Origin: Nautilus pompilius
Lineage: Eukaryota > Mollusca > Cephalopoda > Nautilida > Nautilidae
Direction: 5' to 3'
NCBI GenBank assembly: GCA_018389105.1
Contig: JACATO010001658.1
Span: forward strand, 806,001-870,000
Length of the DNA stretch: 64,000 nt
The translations under genes were made by a program, and so were the position numbers. Under the pieces are notes generated by a model. It saw only the letters and a program-made list of their open reading frames with translations. It was not told the origin of the DNA and searched no databases. This document shows positions 51,710 through 62,350 of this stretch, in pieces; position 1 is the first letter of the stretch; each line of letters begins with the position of its first letter.

Positions 51710-54540
51710 TCAGCAGGAAATCAATGAAGCATAATCTTTTCCCCATCTATTACTGTATTGCTGTGGTTGTGACATCCAACAACAGCACATTATCTTTTCC
51801 CCATTGTAGGAAAATTCAAACAGAATAACAATGATGAACAATGGCTATTCCTGAGCAGTGAACGCCCCGGAAATAGAATTGAAGGCTCTTTGTAATTTCT
51901 TTTCACAAGAGAATGCAGGGAAGATAACAAATTATGAGAAGGGGGGCTGTGGCAGATATAGTATAGAACATTCTGCAAAGGAGGAACCTTTATAAAAACG
52001 TTCAACAAGGAATTTTCTTTTGGTCAATGAGATATCAGAGTCCTGCTAACTTTCATTTTAACACTTTCAGAACTGTAGTCTAACAGCACAGTCGTCGCAA
52101 CACTTCACGACAATATATCAGTAAACATGCCTGAGCCAGCATTAACTTCCTCTCTTTTAAGTTCTGTCTTTCATGTTAACTTTCTTTCCACTGGCTGAGC
52201 TGGAAGATTCAGAAAGCTCCCGTCTTTTCAACCTGTCACCAAATACCGGTGTTCTTTAATTAACCCATTAACTTGAAAATTAGAGTACAACGATCACTGA
52301 ACCTTTCCTCCCTCCCCCCCCCTCCTTTTTTTTTTTCCCTTTAATTTTGTCTTTTCTACGTTTGTACGACTAGGCAAACATATGCATTAAAAGTCCTAGC
52401 CAGGTATGACCTCGTCTTAAACCAAAATTAGCATTTAAAAATCCGTGACAAAAATTACACACACACACATAATACATAAATCAAAAATGTAATTTAGCAG
52501 CAAAATTCTCATCCCCCCACAAACAAACACCTACAACAATTAAAAACAGGTAAATTTAATTAAGGTGTGCATTAATTTATTAGCCAACATTATACTTGGG
52601 TCAGAGGTTGAAATAAAACCCCAGGGGTTAGATATTAGTACAGCAATGCCATATCACCTGCCAATATAGAAACATTCAAACTTTCAGGTAGATATTCTAA
52701 AGAAACCACTGCTTCCGGCCCTGCCATTTTTATTTACCAGCCGTGAGTCATCTATTCAACGTAGTTGCGTTTAAAGCCAAGAACCAAATTTACAAGACTG
52801 CCTACACCATTTATGGAAGACAATAGTAAAGAGCACATCAAAAATCTTAACTCCTATTTTCTTTTATATGGCAAACATACATCCTAAAAGGACTATCGCT
52901 ATACCCACCCAGTCCCACGACTTCCACTAGAAATGCACCCTTTCTTCTTTTGATCTAGGACACTGAACGGTTTCTTGAAAAGGTGCAACGGACCAGTGTT
53001 TCTAAGAGTTTGCCGGAGATGAGGGGAGGGGTACTATCAAATTTTTATGAATAGCAAAGTTGTTAGTCTAGCGAATAACCTGCTAAACGCATATGAAAAT
53101 AATGAGATACTAGTGGTACCCACCTCCATCAAAACAGAGCTTACAGAGCGCGTTCCCTTCAATACTAAAGCAAGCGCAACTAAACATTTCATTAAACCCT
53201 GACCACAATTTTAACAATAAAATCCAGCAGAATTTGTTACCAAAATGGAAAACAAAAAGCTACCAGTGTACTTACTGGATAATTACAATTGAGCCAGTTA
53301 GCTATTTGAAAGCAACCAAACTATCGACAGGCAATCTTACGGTATAGTTTCTGATAATGAAAATTGCCACAAAAAGAAAGAGTATTATCTGAAACAACAG
53401 TTGCATAGTCACAGCCACCTAAATCAGGCCTTTTATTAAAAAAGACACACGCACACACACACCAGCGAGCCCCTAATTATGAAGTCTGGACAATCTCTGA
53501 AGAGAAGGTTCTGTGCAGCGAATAAATAAAGATCAGTTGACATAATAATGGATTAAAGAAGTATGAAAGCTGTTATCCAAAAGGCCCAACCAAGCCAGCG
53601 ATATACAGTCGAGCATTACTAACAAGGAACAGACATTTTCCTTTCCCCGAGTGTGTGTGTCGGGTTGAATCCTGTTCAAAGTGCCGCCGACTGCCACAAA
53701 AAAAAAAAAAAAAAACAGCAGGCAGATTTAACAAATAAAAATACTTCGTGGCATATGCAATCATCATCACCCAGAACCTCCTGAACTTAACTCTGTGTGC
53801 ATATCAAGCTCACCAGCATCGTATAAACAATTAAAACAACAATAGAGAAACAAACATTTTACTGCTTGGTTTCCAGGATATAACTAAAGGACCAGTTGTG
53901 TTTAGGTACTTATCACCGTTAATAATGCATAATGTTATGCACATAAGAAGTGCCATTAACACCGCAGGGAAAAAAAAAACGTTTCACGTAAGTTGAGCAC
54001 AATAGCAATCAATTTAGCTAACATGTGAAGTAAATTAATGAAAAAAGCAGCAGATATTCTTTTTTTTTTTGTTCTTCCCTTCCAATTTAAAGGCAAAACT
54101 TTTTTATTTTTTTTTGCAACTTTAAGGAACTCATTAGACTTTTGTCTGCTTTATAGGCAGAATCAGTCACAAAAAACCCTAACCCTGCTCTCTCACCAAC
54201 ATTAGAAGTCAGCCTCAAACACCCTTTATGTCTAACCTGATAATTAGCTTCCTCCCATTTTCCCCCTTACAACCAAGATAGTTTGCCTATGTTGATGAAA
54301 AACTTTCTGACCCCCTAACCAACACAAAATGTGCATGCAGTGTATTTTTATCTGAAAGCCTATCTTAAAATAGATCTAACTAAAGCAGAGATTTTTATCA
54401 GTTACAACTTTACAAAAGATTTTCACAGTATATATTTTAAGTCTTTAGTTCTTTCTACCTAAAGATTTAATTAAAATCCAAGTATACCTATGCCTGCTTT
54501 AGTTATCCTTAATACCAATTGTTCTGAATGCTGGACAAGT
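51710..54540. other. intron segment, nothing supported
   Basis: AT-rich intron sequence with a C run then a T run at about 52313-52337, a short CA run at about 52459, and an A run at about 53698-53715. No exon-like or transposon-like structure was recognised. Confidence 0.45.
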
Positions 54541-54543
54541 AGC

Positions 54544-54650
54544 ATCTCTCTGTCTGTCTCTCTCTCTGTACTGACGTCATCTCTCTGTCTGTCTCTCTCT
54601 CTGTACTGACGTCATCTCTCTGTCTCTCTCTATCTCTCTCTCTCTCTTTT
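54544..54650 (+). repeat. 35-bp CT-rich tandem repeat with CRE palindromes
   Basis: Two exact 35-bp units (ATCTCTCTGTCTG, a CT run, then TGTACTGACGTC) and a partial third. Each junction forms a perfect TGACGTCA, at 54572-54579 and 54607-54614, the CREB/ATF palindrome. The CT run with GTACTGACGTCA also occurs inverted at 63906 and as a two-base variant at about 42185, so the motif is dispersed in this genome. Confidence 0.9.
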
Positions 54651-57177
54651 CTAGATTATTTCTGTGCACTGATATTCTGTTTTTTTTTTAAAAAAACAAC
54701 AACAAAATTTAGAATTCAAACAGAAAATGAAATATTTAGATATTTCAGCTACCCCTTCTCCTCCACCAATTTTGAAATTAAAGGGTGAAATAAATTTCTG
54801 TGATGTATATGAATATGCAACAGTGTTCCTTCACTTGACGGTGCAAAGAAATATCCCTGTTTACTGTCTCAAAAGTACTGACTTCCACAGATGTAAAGAG
54901 TAATCCAGCTGCCACCCTACATTATCCACTTTTTGTTTGTTTGTTTTCCAAATATCTAAAAACTTAGCAAAAAATATCATCAGTCTGCATCTTGAGGATG
55001 CAGTGTCTATGACGAGAGAGTTCATTTTTCATTAAAAGCCTTTTTCCCCTTCAAATGCATATAACTTGATACTGACATCAATGGTCTGTCTATCTACTCT
55101 ATTAATTAAAGATGATGATCTAGAAACAAATGCCCCTTACCTGCAAATTCCATCAGATACTTCTTTTTAAACTACAAAATAAAGTTACGTAATCAGTGCT
55201 CTCACCAAACTAATCATCAAATAGAGGAACACCCAAACACACAATCACTCACCCACCCTCTGAGGAAGGTCTAACAGACACCATGGAATTTATGATGAGT
55301 GCATTGAAAATGTACTTCTGGGTACACAGAAATCAAGGATTAAACTGTTCTTATTGGAATGCCAGAAACCTAAAACATAAATATATATATACAGATGTAG
55401 AAGATACAGTAATAGAGCATCATATTTGTAGTTACAGTCAAACAACAAAACATAAATGAAGTTTCTGAAGTCAACATTGAATATATACATGTATATTTGC
55501 ACACTTAAAAAGAGCAGGTAACTAATGGCGTAGATTTCTTTGTTTATTACTGTAAATTGAGTAATTACTTTGTTCACTTCTCCTTTAATGCATTATAATA
55601 TTCATCTATCTCATCTCCTGTATATGCATGATGTACCAAAATCTAAAACAATGGATTATTATAAATGTCATAAAAGTTACTTTAATAGTGAGCCCGCCTG
55701 TTACTACAATAGAAGGGGAGATAATCTACAAATTTAACTTTATAAGAATCTCATGACAATTCATTTCTTTAGCCCATGTTTAATGGTTAAAAGGTTATGC
55801 ATAAGACTTCAACTGGGAGAGATACTAATTTAAAGCTTTCGGAGCTTATTTTATTTTCAGTTTTGGTTATTAAAGGGTTAACAAAGTTTCTCCCTGCCAT
55901 GAAAAAAACAAAAAAAAAATAAATAAAGAATTTAGGTAAGTAAAAAAAAAAAAAAATCACAGAGCAATGAAAATGTCTGCAAACCAAAGTCAATGAGCAA
56001 AAACAAAATTGAATTTAGATGACAAAAGACAGAGACAAATACAATGTTCTCTCTAATTTAAGCAAGTGCTTAAATTTAATACACTTTGATTAGTTTGTTT
56101 GTTGTTTTTTTTTTTAAAGGTGACATATCTTAGTCATAGCTTTTATGCTGAATGGAACAGTACAGTAATAACAAAGTATCAATCCGGCCTTTGTTCCCAA
56201 GTCTTAACTCTTTTAGCATAGCACCGATGAAACCAGCTGAGGGTTAACTGGATGTGACAGAATGAATTCTGCTTCCGAAACTATCTGAAAGTAAAGTGTT
56301 TTATCATTTCAAGATTAATAATTAATGCCAGTGCTAGCCACAGAGCTTGAACTAGTGTTTCAATTTAGTCAATCAATTCCTGTCTGCACAAAGAGAGGAA
56401 AGGCCCCTTCACACACACAACCACCACAGAACATATGTACTGCATTTGAAGTATTCCATCTCTCTCCTAGGATTTTCAGAAGAAAATGCCTTGAACCAAT
56501 ATCTTCTAACAAAAACTAAAACACCATTTCACACAAGACCCTTTCAAAATGTTTGTTTTATTTAGCTATTGTCTCCAATCATCAACTAGAGTCCACAAAC
56601 TTCCCAAAAATCCAACTGAATTCTTCAAATGAATAGACCAATTTTTATGTAAAGTTGGCTAAAGCATTTAAGAAAGTTCACCAATGTAGGTCAACTTTTG
56701 CTTTTTACGCATAATTTCCTTCAAATAGCTGCAAATATTTTACGAGATCATGGAATTTTTTTCCTTTTTTTTTTATTATAAATTTAAAATACCCAAAGAA
56801 AGACTGAGATCAACTAACAGCAACATAATTAAACAAATAGATGTATATGCTTTTTTTTTCAGGAAACTGGTACTAAAAAAAGTCAAGAAATATGCAAGCA
56901 TTATCTTCGTGAAATTATCAAAATTCTTTTTTATTCTTTTTTTTTTTTTCAAAATTTATAATGCACATTTGTTTCCATAATAACCTGGGTTATTCTGCAT
57001 TTAGGTTACTCTCAGCGTTTGCACCATTTAAGCAATGCGTCATTAAATAGCTTCACTTTTAATTTTGAGAGATCACAGAGGCTGGGAATGTTGACTCACA
57101 GAGCTATTCCAAGTGTATGGGTGCTAAATAGAAAGCAAATCCAAAATGTAGCAGTATGTTACATGAAACAGGTTAAG

Positions 57178-57220
57178 TGTGTGTGTGTGTGTGAGTGAGT
57201 GTGTGCGTGTGTGCGCATGC
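57178..57220. repeat. TG microsatellite
   Basis: Interrupted TG/GAG run ending in TGCGCATGCA. Confidence 0.85.
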
Positions 57221-57453
57221 ACACATCACAGATATGTGACAGAGCAAAGCAAGAACAACAGAGCCAAGCGTGTGAAAATGGATAAATTACAACTTAATGG
57301 AGATAATAGATATCACACATTCTCTTTCCTTTTTCCTCACAGGGATATTTTATATATTACAACTTGTCAGCGCTTTGGAAAAAAAAAATATATTAATATG
57401 AACTCTTAGAAACAACTTTAATACTGCCAGATAAAGGACTTTATTTAAATAAC

Positions 57454-57456
<3 letters not shown>

Positions 57457-57491
<35 letters not shown>

Positions 57492-57505
57492 GTGTGGTGT
57501 GTGGA
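57457..57505. repeat. TG microsatellite
   Basis: A nearly pure TG run, closed by TGTGTGGTGTGTGG. Confidence 0.9.
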
Positions 57506-58679
57506 GGAAATACAGGTTAATTATAGCAAATGGTAATCCAGAATAAAACACAGCAGAGAAATGTTTGTGAAGTAGTTGTAGCAATCAGTTCCACTACCTG
57601 GTCGTTAAAGAGAGGTGGTGGCCATCTAATAAGAGGTGTTTTCTAATCAAATCACACAAGTTTATACTGCTAGAAGGCAGTCACAACAGCAGTCTTATTG
57701 AGACAGAAGGGAAGCAGTACCGCATCATCACGTACAAAAAATACTTGGTTAATTACTGTCCTGTTGTCACTTTACATGTTTACATTTCAATAAACTGGCA
57801 GACAGAATTCTTGAAGAAAAGTGCCAAATTCAAGGGCAACTTCTACTGCTAGGTTTATCAGGATCCAAGAGGTGTGGAGGGGGGGGAGAGGGGGCTTGTC
57901 ATATAATATGAATCTGCTCCTCAGATTCAGTACATAGCCTGCCACAGTTCTTGAGCTGCGATATTGCTGTTTTAGAGATCTAAAAACTTGATTATTTTGC
58001 AGACTTTTCTGCTTTTAAGTCTACGTGTAGTAGTATCCATTTATAATCACAACTTTAGGAGGTACAGAAACTCGCTAGACACAATTTCAGGAGGATGCAA
58101 AAGAAGCATAATTACATTTTATTTACCACAGTCTATGTGATAACAGTAACCATCACTGGTGCATACGCCAGACCCTCTGCCTAAAATGTCACTGTCATTT
58201 CATAGTTCAGGGTACATACACAGGCGCATAATGATTATCACTGTTAATGCAACTAAGATAGGATAAATCACTAATTTTGTGAAGGACTTTTTTTTTTAAT
58301 GTTTAAATAATGAAATAAATAAATAAATATAATACAAAATGAATAAAGGATTTACAGAATATCCTGGCTTATTTCCCCTTGAATATATATTAGAAGTTAT
58401 CGGGTTAATGAAATCCTGCCATTAAGTGTGTTTCCAACATAGTAATCTTCTGAAACATTCTAGAAATGGAAGCATATTTATTTATAACCATTATTTAGAC
58501 ATTGGGACTGTAAGAGAGATGAATGTCTAAAGTGAAATAAAAATACTGTCATACTGATAGTAAATGTTTCTTCATTAAGAGATTCATTTACTGTAATGAA
58601 ATTTTAAACTCAAGTAATGATAAATATGAATTCTACTTAAATATTACTATTCAAAAAGAGTGCAAAAATTTAATTAATT

Positions 58680-58681
<2 letters not shown>

Positions 58682-58731
<50 letters not shown>
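58682..58731. repeat. AAT trinucleotide repeat
   Basis: About 16 uninterrupted AAT units. Confidence 0.92.
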
Positions 58732-59769
58732 GTAAAGTTCAGACATTTTTTTTTTAATATTATTTTAAAAACATTAAATTTACTCTAACAGTACAAAATC
58801 TGGAAGCCAGGAAGTCTAGATACTACATAAATAAAAGTTTTAATGCCTCTCTCTTTAGTATTTAATATATACTAAAAGAAAGGAGTCATCTAAATGCACC
58901 CAAAGCAGTTGGAGTACTTGTTCAGGGGGTAGGACTAAAATATGATGATAATGATGCAAGCAGACACTTAGTTCTTTCTTCTCTTTTTATATGCATCCAG
59001 TTTGTTTACACCATAACAATACACACATATGAAAATAACTTTTTTTAATATAATATTCAGACAAATATACTGCGTGCGTGTTTGAATATGCTAAAAATTC
59101 ATCGGTTATTTCATTTAATTTGTCCTAAGCTGCATACATATATACATGAATATATATTCCATAAAAAAGCAACTTATAATAAAGTAATGGGAAAATATTT
59201 CCTCAAGTCAAGCCTCTAAGTCAAGTCAAAAAGAGACCATTGTTTTGATGGGGGCTTTTTAAAACTTTTTAATATTGAAAAACGACAAACAGACAAAAAG
59301 GTAATGAAGCATTTAAAGCAATAATGAATATCACCATCTTGTATTATATTTCTGATTTTTATCTACTAAGGTAAAACTGGAAAGTGATCTGCAATTAATA
59401 AATAACAACAAAAATTTTGTTTTGCACAGTCATTTGTGGTAGAGAGAAAACTCAAAACTGTACAGCAGTTGTTTTTTTCCCCCTTACTAATTTAAATTAT
59501 TGATAGACTTAATATCTTTGTAATTACCAGAACACTTCCCATGCCTCATTAGTATGAGTACTGATTGATTTCTGTTTGTTTCTTTGTTGTTTCCAACATG
59601 TGCTTTTTTTTTTTCTTTTTTCTTTTTATCTGCTAGGACACATGACAAATTTACATTTAAGTGCTATTTAATTTATTAAATATATATATTTTTTAATAAA
59701 GATTGGGGAGGTGGGGGGAAAACTTTGGTGGTTTTTGGTTGATGGTGGAATGTTTTTAGTTAAAATATT

Positions 59770-59772
<3 letters not shown>

Positions 59773-59814
<42 letters not shown>

Positions 59815-59819
59815 TAATA
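59773..59819. repeat. AAT trinucleotide repeat
   Basis: About 13 AAT units followed by broken units. Confidence 0.9.
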
Positions 59820-59962
59820 ATACAGATATTAATTAGCATCCCTCTTTAATATCAGCGTATGTTTGTTATTGTGATCAAGTAAAGAAGTTTATCATCATCA
59901 TCAGGGTTGTTGACTTTTTCCGCGAGGTTAATGACAACAAAAGCAAAAGATGCCGGAAGGTG

Positions 59963-60775
59963 TTTCTCTTCTCTCTCTCTCATACATATGTGTATATACA
60001 TACACACAAACATGTAACACTTCTTCTCTCTCTCTCATATGTGTATATACATACACACAAACATGTAACACTTCTTCTCTCTCTCTCACAAACATGTAAG
60101 ACTTCTTCTCTCTCTCTCATACATGTTATATACATACACACAAACATGTAAGACTTCTCTCTCTCTCTCATACATATGTGTATATACATACACACAAACA
60201 TGTAAGACTTCTTCTCTCTCTCTCATACATATGTGTATATACATACACACAAACATGTAAGACTTCTCTCTCTCTCTCATACATATGTGTATATACATAC
60301 ACACAAACATGTAAGACTTCTTCTCTCTCTCTCATACATGTGTATATACATACACACAAACATGTAACACTTCTTCTCTCTCTCTCTCATACATATGTGT
60401 ATATACATACACACAAACATGTAACACTTCTTCTCTCTCTCTCATACATATGTGTATATACATACACACAAACATGTAACACTTCTTCTCTCTCTCATAG
60501 TGTATATACATACACACAAACATGTAACACTTCTTCTCTCTCTCTCATACATTGTATACACACACACACACACACAAACATGTAACACTTCTCTCTCTCT
60601 CATATATATGTGTATACACACACACACACACAAACATGTAACACTTCTTCTCTCTCCTCATACATATGTGTATACACACACACACAAACATGTAACACTT
60701 CTTCTCTCTCTCTCATACATATGTGTATATACATACACACAAACATGTAACACTTACACACACACACGCACACAT
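59963..60775. repeat. minisatellite, about 55-bp unit, about 14 copies
   Basis: A head-to-tail array. Each unit has a CT run, then CATACATATGTGTATATACA, then TACACACAAACATGTAACAC or ...GTAAGAC, then TTCTT. AAACATGTAA occurs about fifteen times. Units differ in CT and CA length and in the ATATGTGTATAT centre, which is self-complementary and can fold. At the right end the array grades into a CA repeat. Open frames through it on both strands are repeat artefacts. Confidence 0.92.
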
Positions 60776-61599
60776 ATAAACACTCAACACAGGTACACGC
60801 GGCATATGATGGACGCACACGGCGACAGGTTTTTAAAGAAACCCATCAGAGACTGATCATCCATCTCCTGGCAACTGGATGTTGAACAACAGACCGATGT
60901 AGCGCTAAACCGTAACCGTCGTTGATCGACACGGAACAACAGTGGGCAGTATTTAAAACAAACAAACAAACAACTAAATAAAGGAATCAGGTAGAACAAT
61001 AACAATTCGAATTTAAAAAGTCTACCGATGTTACCTTTCGTGATCCTTCTTTTACGAGTGCATGCGTCATGTTTATTATCGTGAGTGAAGGAAAGTGATA
61101 AGTACCGGAAGGAAGGTGGGTGACACCGTCCAGTGCAGCAGCACTGTATGGACAGACAGGGGCCGCGGACAGGGACCCCCCCACCCCGGGGGGAGGGAGG
61201 GGGACTTATCTGCGTCCACAGCGCGACGATACAATAACCCGATCGCCCAGCCAGGAGAGTGTACACCACCGATTCGGAGGAGGGGGAGAGTTAGGTTCAG
61301 GGAGCTACACGGATACGCGATGAAGCAATTTCGCTTTTATGGAGGCACGTCGTCGTCGGTCCGTTCCTTTGTCATGCATATCACTTCACAAAGACTTGAG
61401 TCAGTCGCCCCTTTTTTCCCCAGCCGCCGACTCCCTCCCCCCCCCCACCCGCAACACAACACACACAAGTGCATAGTTTTACAGGAAACCTCCTCTCCGG
61501 CTCTTCCCCTCCACCGTGAGACCCACGAGATGAGAGGGGAGGGGAGGGATGGAGCGGTACGGAGCAGGGTCGATGTGATCGGAGCCGGAGAGTCGGCGT
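60776..61599. other. intron sequence between minisatellite and TCF exon 2
   Basis: Composition shifts here from AT-rich to CpG-rich, starting at about 60.8 kb. Overlapping long open frames on both strands at 60784-61269 and 61095-61706 reflect high GC and few stop codons. I see no domain, and no exon in the phase needed for TCF exon 3. Confidence 0.55.
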
Positions 61600-61630
61600 C
61601 GGGAGGGGAGGGGAGGGGAGGGGAGGGGAG
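61600..61630 (+). repeat. GGGGA tandem run, G-quadruplex candidate, TCF intron 2
   Basis: A GGGA followed by five GGGGA units and a closing GGGG lie about 90 bp inside intron 2 from the exon 2 donor. Six successive runs of three or more G with one-base loops meet the usual quadruplex pattern. For the minus-strand TCF gene the G-rich strand is the template. Confidence 0.6.
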
Positions 61631-61720
61631 CCAGGCTCGCTGTTCCCCCCCCCCGGGGAGGGCGGGGACACACACGCGGGTTGGGGGGGGGGGAGTTCGT
61701 GAATAATGTTTTGCACCTAC

Positions 61721-61802
61721 CGTCTTCCGGGCGCCCGGTGATCGCCGCGTTCGCCTTCTCGCTTCCCGGGTAACTTTGTCCCTGTAAGCTGGTGTTTTTG
61801 CC
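61721..61802 (-). CDS. TCF: TCF/LEF transcription factor, coding exon 2
   Basis: An 82-nt exon that continues the TCF frame from exon 1. It follows a TTGCAG acceptor and ends before a GTAGGT donor, in phase 1 (one base of the split codon). It encodes 27 residues, beginning GKNTSLQGQS and ending ITGRPED. The joined reading ...TESEE-GKNTS... keeps the acidic, serine-rich style expected just after the beta-catenin-binding domain. This linker is poorly conserved between phyla, so the assignment rests on frame, the strong splice sites on both sides and closeness to exon 1. The HMG box and C-clamp are not encoded here. The next exon must begin in phase 1 and was not found in the window. Confidence 0.77.
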
Positions 61803-61949
61803 CTGCAATCGTAAACACGAGAGGAATCAATACCACCGCGCGGGGGGGGGGGCGTCCAGTCGGGGGCTCCCCGTCCTCTCCCCGGGGGGGAGGACAGGAC
61901 CTGCCCGGCACAATAGCGAGATCTGTAACCCCGTCGTCTCCCAACCTAC
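61803..61949 (-). other. TCF: TCF intron 1 (147 bp)
   Basis: Short phase-0 intron between the two recognised TCF exons. The donor is GTAGGT right after the GAG GAG codons, and the acceptor is TTTACGATTGCAG before GGC. The plus strand carries runs of G and C that give spurious open frames on both strands. Confidence 0.8.
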
Positions 61950-62093
61950 CTCCTCGCTCTCCGTCACCAGGCCCAACTTATCTTCGGAGAGGTTCTCCGA
62001 CGATCGCTTCTCCTCTTCCCCTTCATCCTTGTAAACTTTGACCTCGTCTTTCGAGAAAAAGTCCTCTGAGCCGCCTGAACTCACGTGCGGCAT
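61950..62093 (-). CDS. TCF: TCF/LEF transcription factor, coding exon 1 (beta-catenin-binding domain)
   Basis: This is the first coding exon of a TCF/LEF HMG-box factor, the nuclear effector of canonical Wnt signalling, which binds beta-catenin through its N-terminus. Reading leftward from the ATG at 62093 the exon gives 48 codons. It starts MPHVSSGG and contains SKDEVKVYKDEGEEEKRSSE, which matches the vertebrate TCF/LEF N-terminal domain in order and spacing. Asp16 and Glu17 fall at the same residue numbers as in human TCF7L2, and the aromatic residue at 21 (Tyr here, Phe in vertebrates) and the KDEGE core at 22-26 are also in place. The exon ends in VTESEE and is followed directly by a GTAGGT donor in phase 0. 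The ATG has A at -3 (GACCATGC). An in-frame ATG 15 codons upstream exists, but family alignment favours MPHV. Most invertebrates have a single TCF gene, so I use the family name; pan or TCF7L2 are equivalent labels. Confidence 0.94.
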
Positions 62094-62350
62094 GGTCAAA
62101 AGAGCGTTAAAGGTAGGTAATTTTTTGCTAGATATCAAAGACTACCGACACACGTTTTGAATCCGCCATGAAAAATACTACGTAGAGACATTCGAGCTAA
62201 TAGCGCCCAATTAAGAGCATGTACCCAGCAACCAGCCAATCGGGCGGCCTCTTACAAACGGCGCTCGTCGCGCACTCACATTGGGTACAATCTCGCACTG
62301 GTGAGGGAGAGGGAGAGAGACGGAATGGGGATTCGATCTGAGGGGGGGCA
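62094..62350 (-). promoter_or_regulatory. TCF: probable TCF promoter and 5' leader
   Basis: CpG-rich DNA directly upstream of the TCF start. It holds a CCAAT box on the plus strand at about 62236 (GCCAATCGGGCGG) and a CCAAT box on the minus strand at about 62281-62285 (ACCCAATG). No TATA box stands out. A TCF-type site, GATATCAAAG, lies at 62131-62140, and a CCGCCAT motif at 62163-62169 resembles both a YY1 core and the C-clamp helper site. Neither the exact transcription start nor any non-coding upstream exon can be placed. Confidence 0.55.
62128..62169 (-). other. possible upstream ORF in the TCF leader
   Basis: Thirteen codons (MADSKRVSVVFDI, then TAG) lie just upstream of the TCF start. 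The ATG has G at +4 but T at -3, a moderate context. The stop is 34 nt before the TCF ATG, so re-initiation would be possible. It matters only if the transcription start lies to the right of 62169, which the sequence alone does not show. Confidence 0.35.

Larger units (their letters stand above)
54655..59962. other. intron segment with microsatellites only
   Basis: AT-rich DNA with TG repeats (57178-57220, 57457-57505), AAT repeats (58682-58731, 59773-59819) and several T runs. No coding exon, RNA gene or recognisable transposon was seen. Confidence 0.5.
1..61720 (-). other. TCF: TCF intron 2, at least 61.7 kb, incomplete
   Basis: After the exon 2 donor I find no sequence on the minus strand that encodes the conserved TCF middle region, HMG box or C-clamp. 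The rest of the window is therefore best read as one long intron that runs out of the left edge. It is AT-rich and filled with microsatellites, SINEs and DNA-transposon fossils. A short, poorly conserved exon 3 could have been missed, and nested genes on either strand are possible (see the unassigned open frames). Confidence 0.6.

Noticed and set aside
54170..54190. Telomere-like AACCCTAACCCT
   Set aside because: Only about two units; chance or an isolated interstitial match.
59963..60775. CRISPR-like regular repeats
   Set aside because: Eukaryotic low-complexity minisatellite; no unique spacers and no cas genes.
59960..60856. Long open frames on both strands (up to about 135 codons) through the minisatellite
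   Set aside because: They are translations of the 55-bp repeat (YIHTHKHV-type and MFVCMYIH-type repeats) and appear on both strands.
61095..61808. GC-rich open frames on both strands, including one of 203 codons
   Set aside because: They come from high GC and G/C runs around TCF exons 1 and 2. Only the minus-frame part at 61721-61802 is coding, by splice sites and frame.
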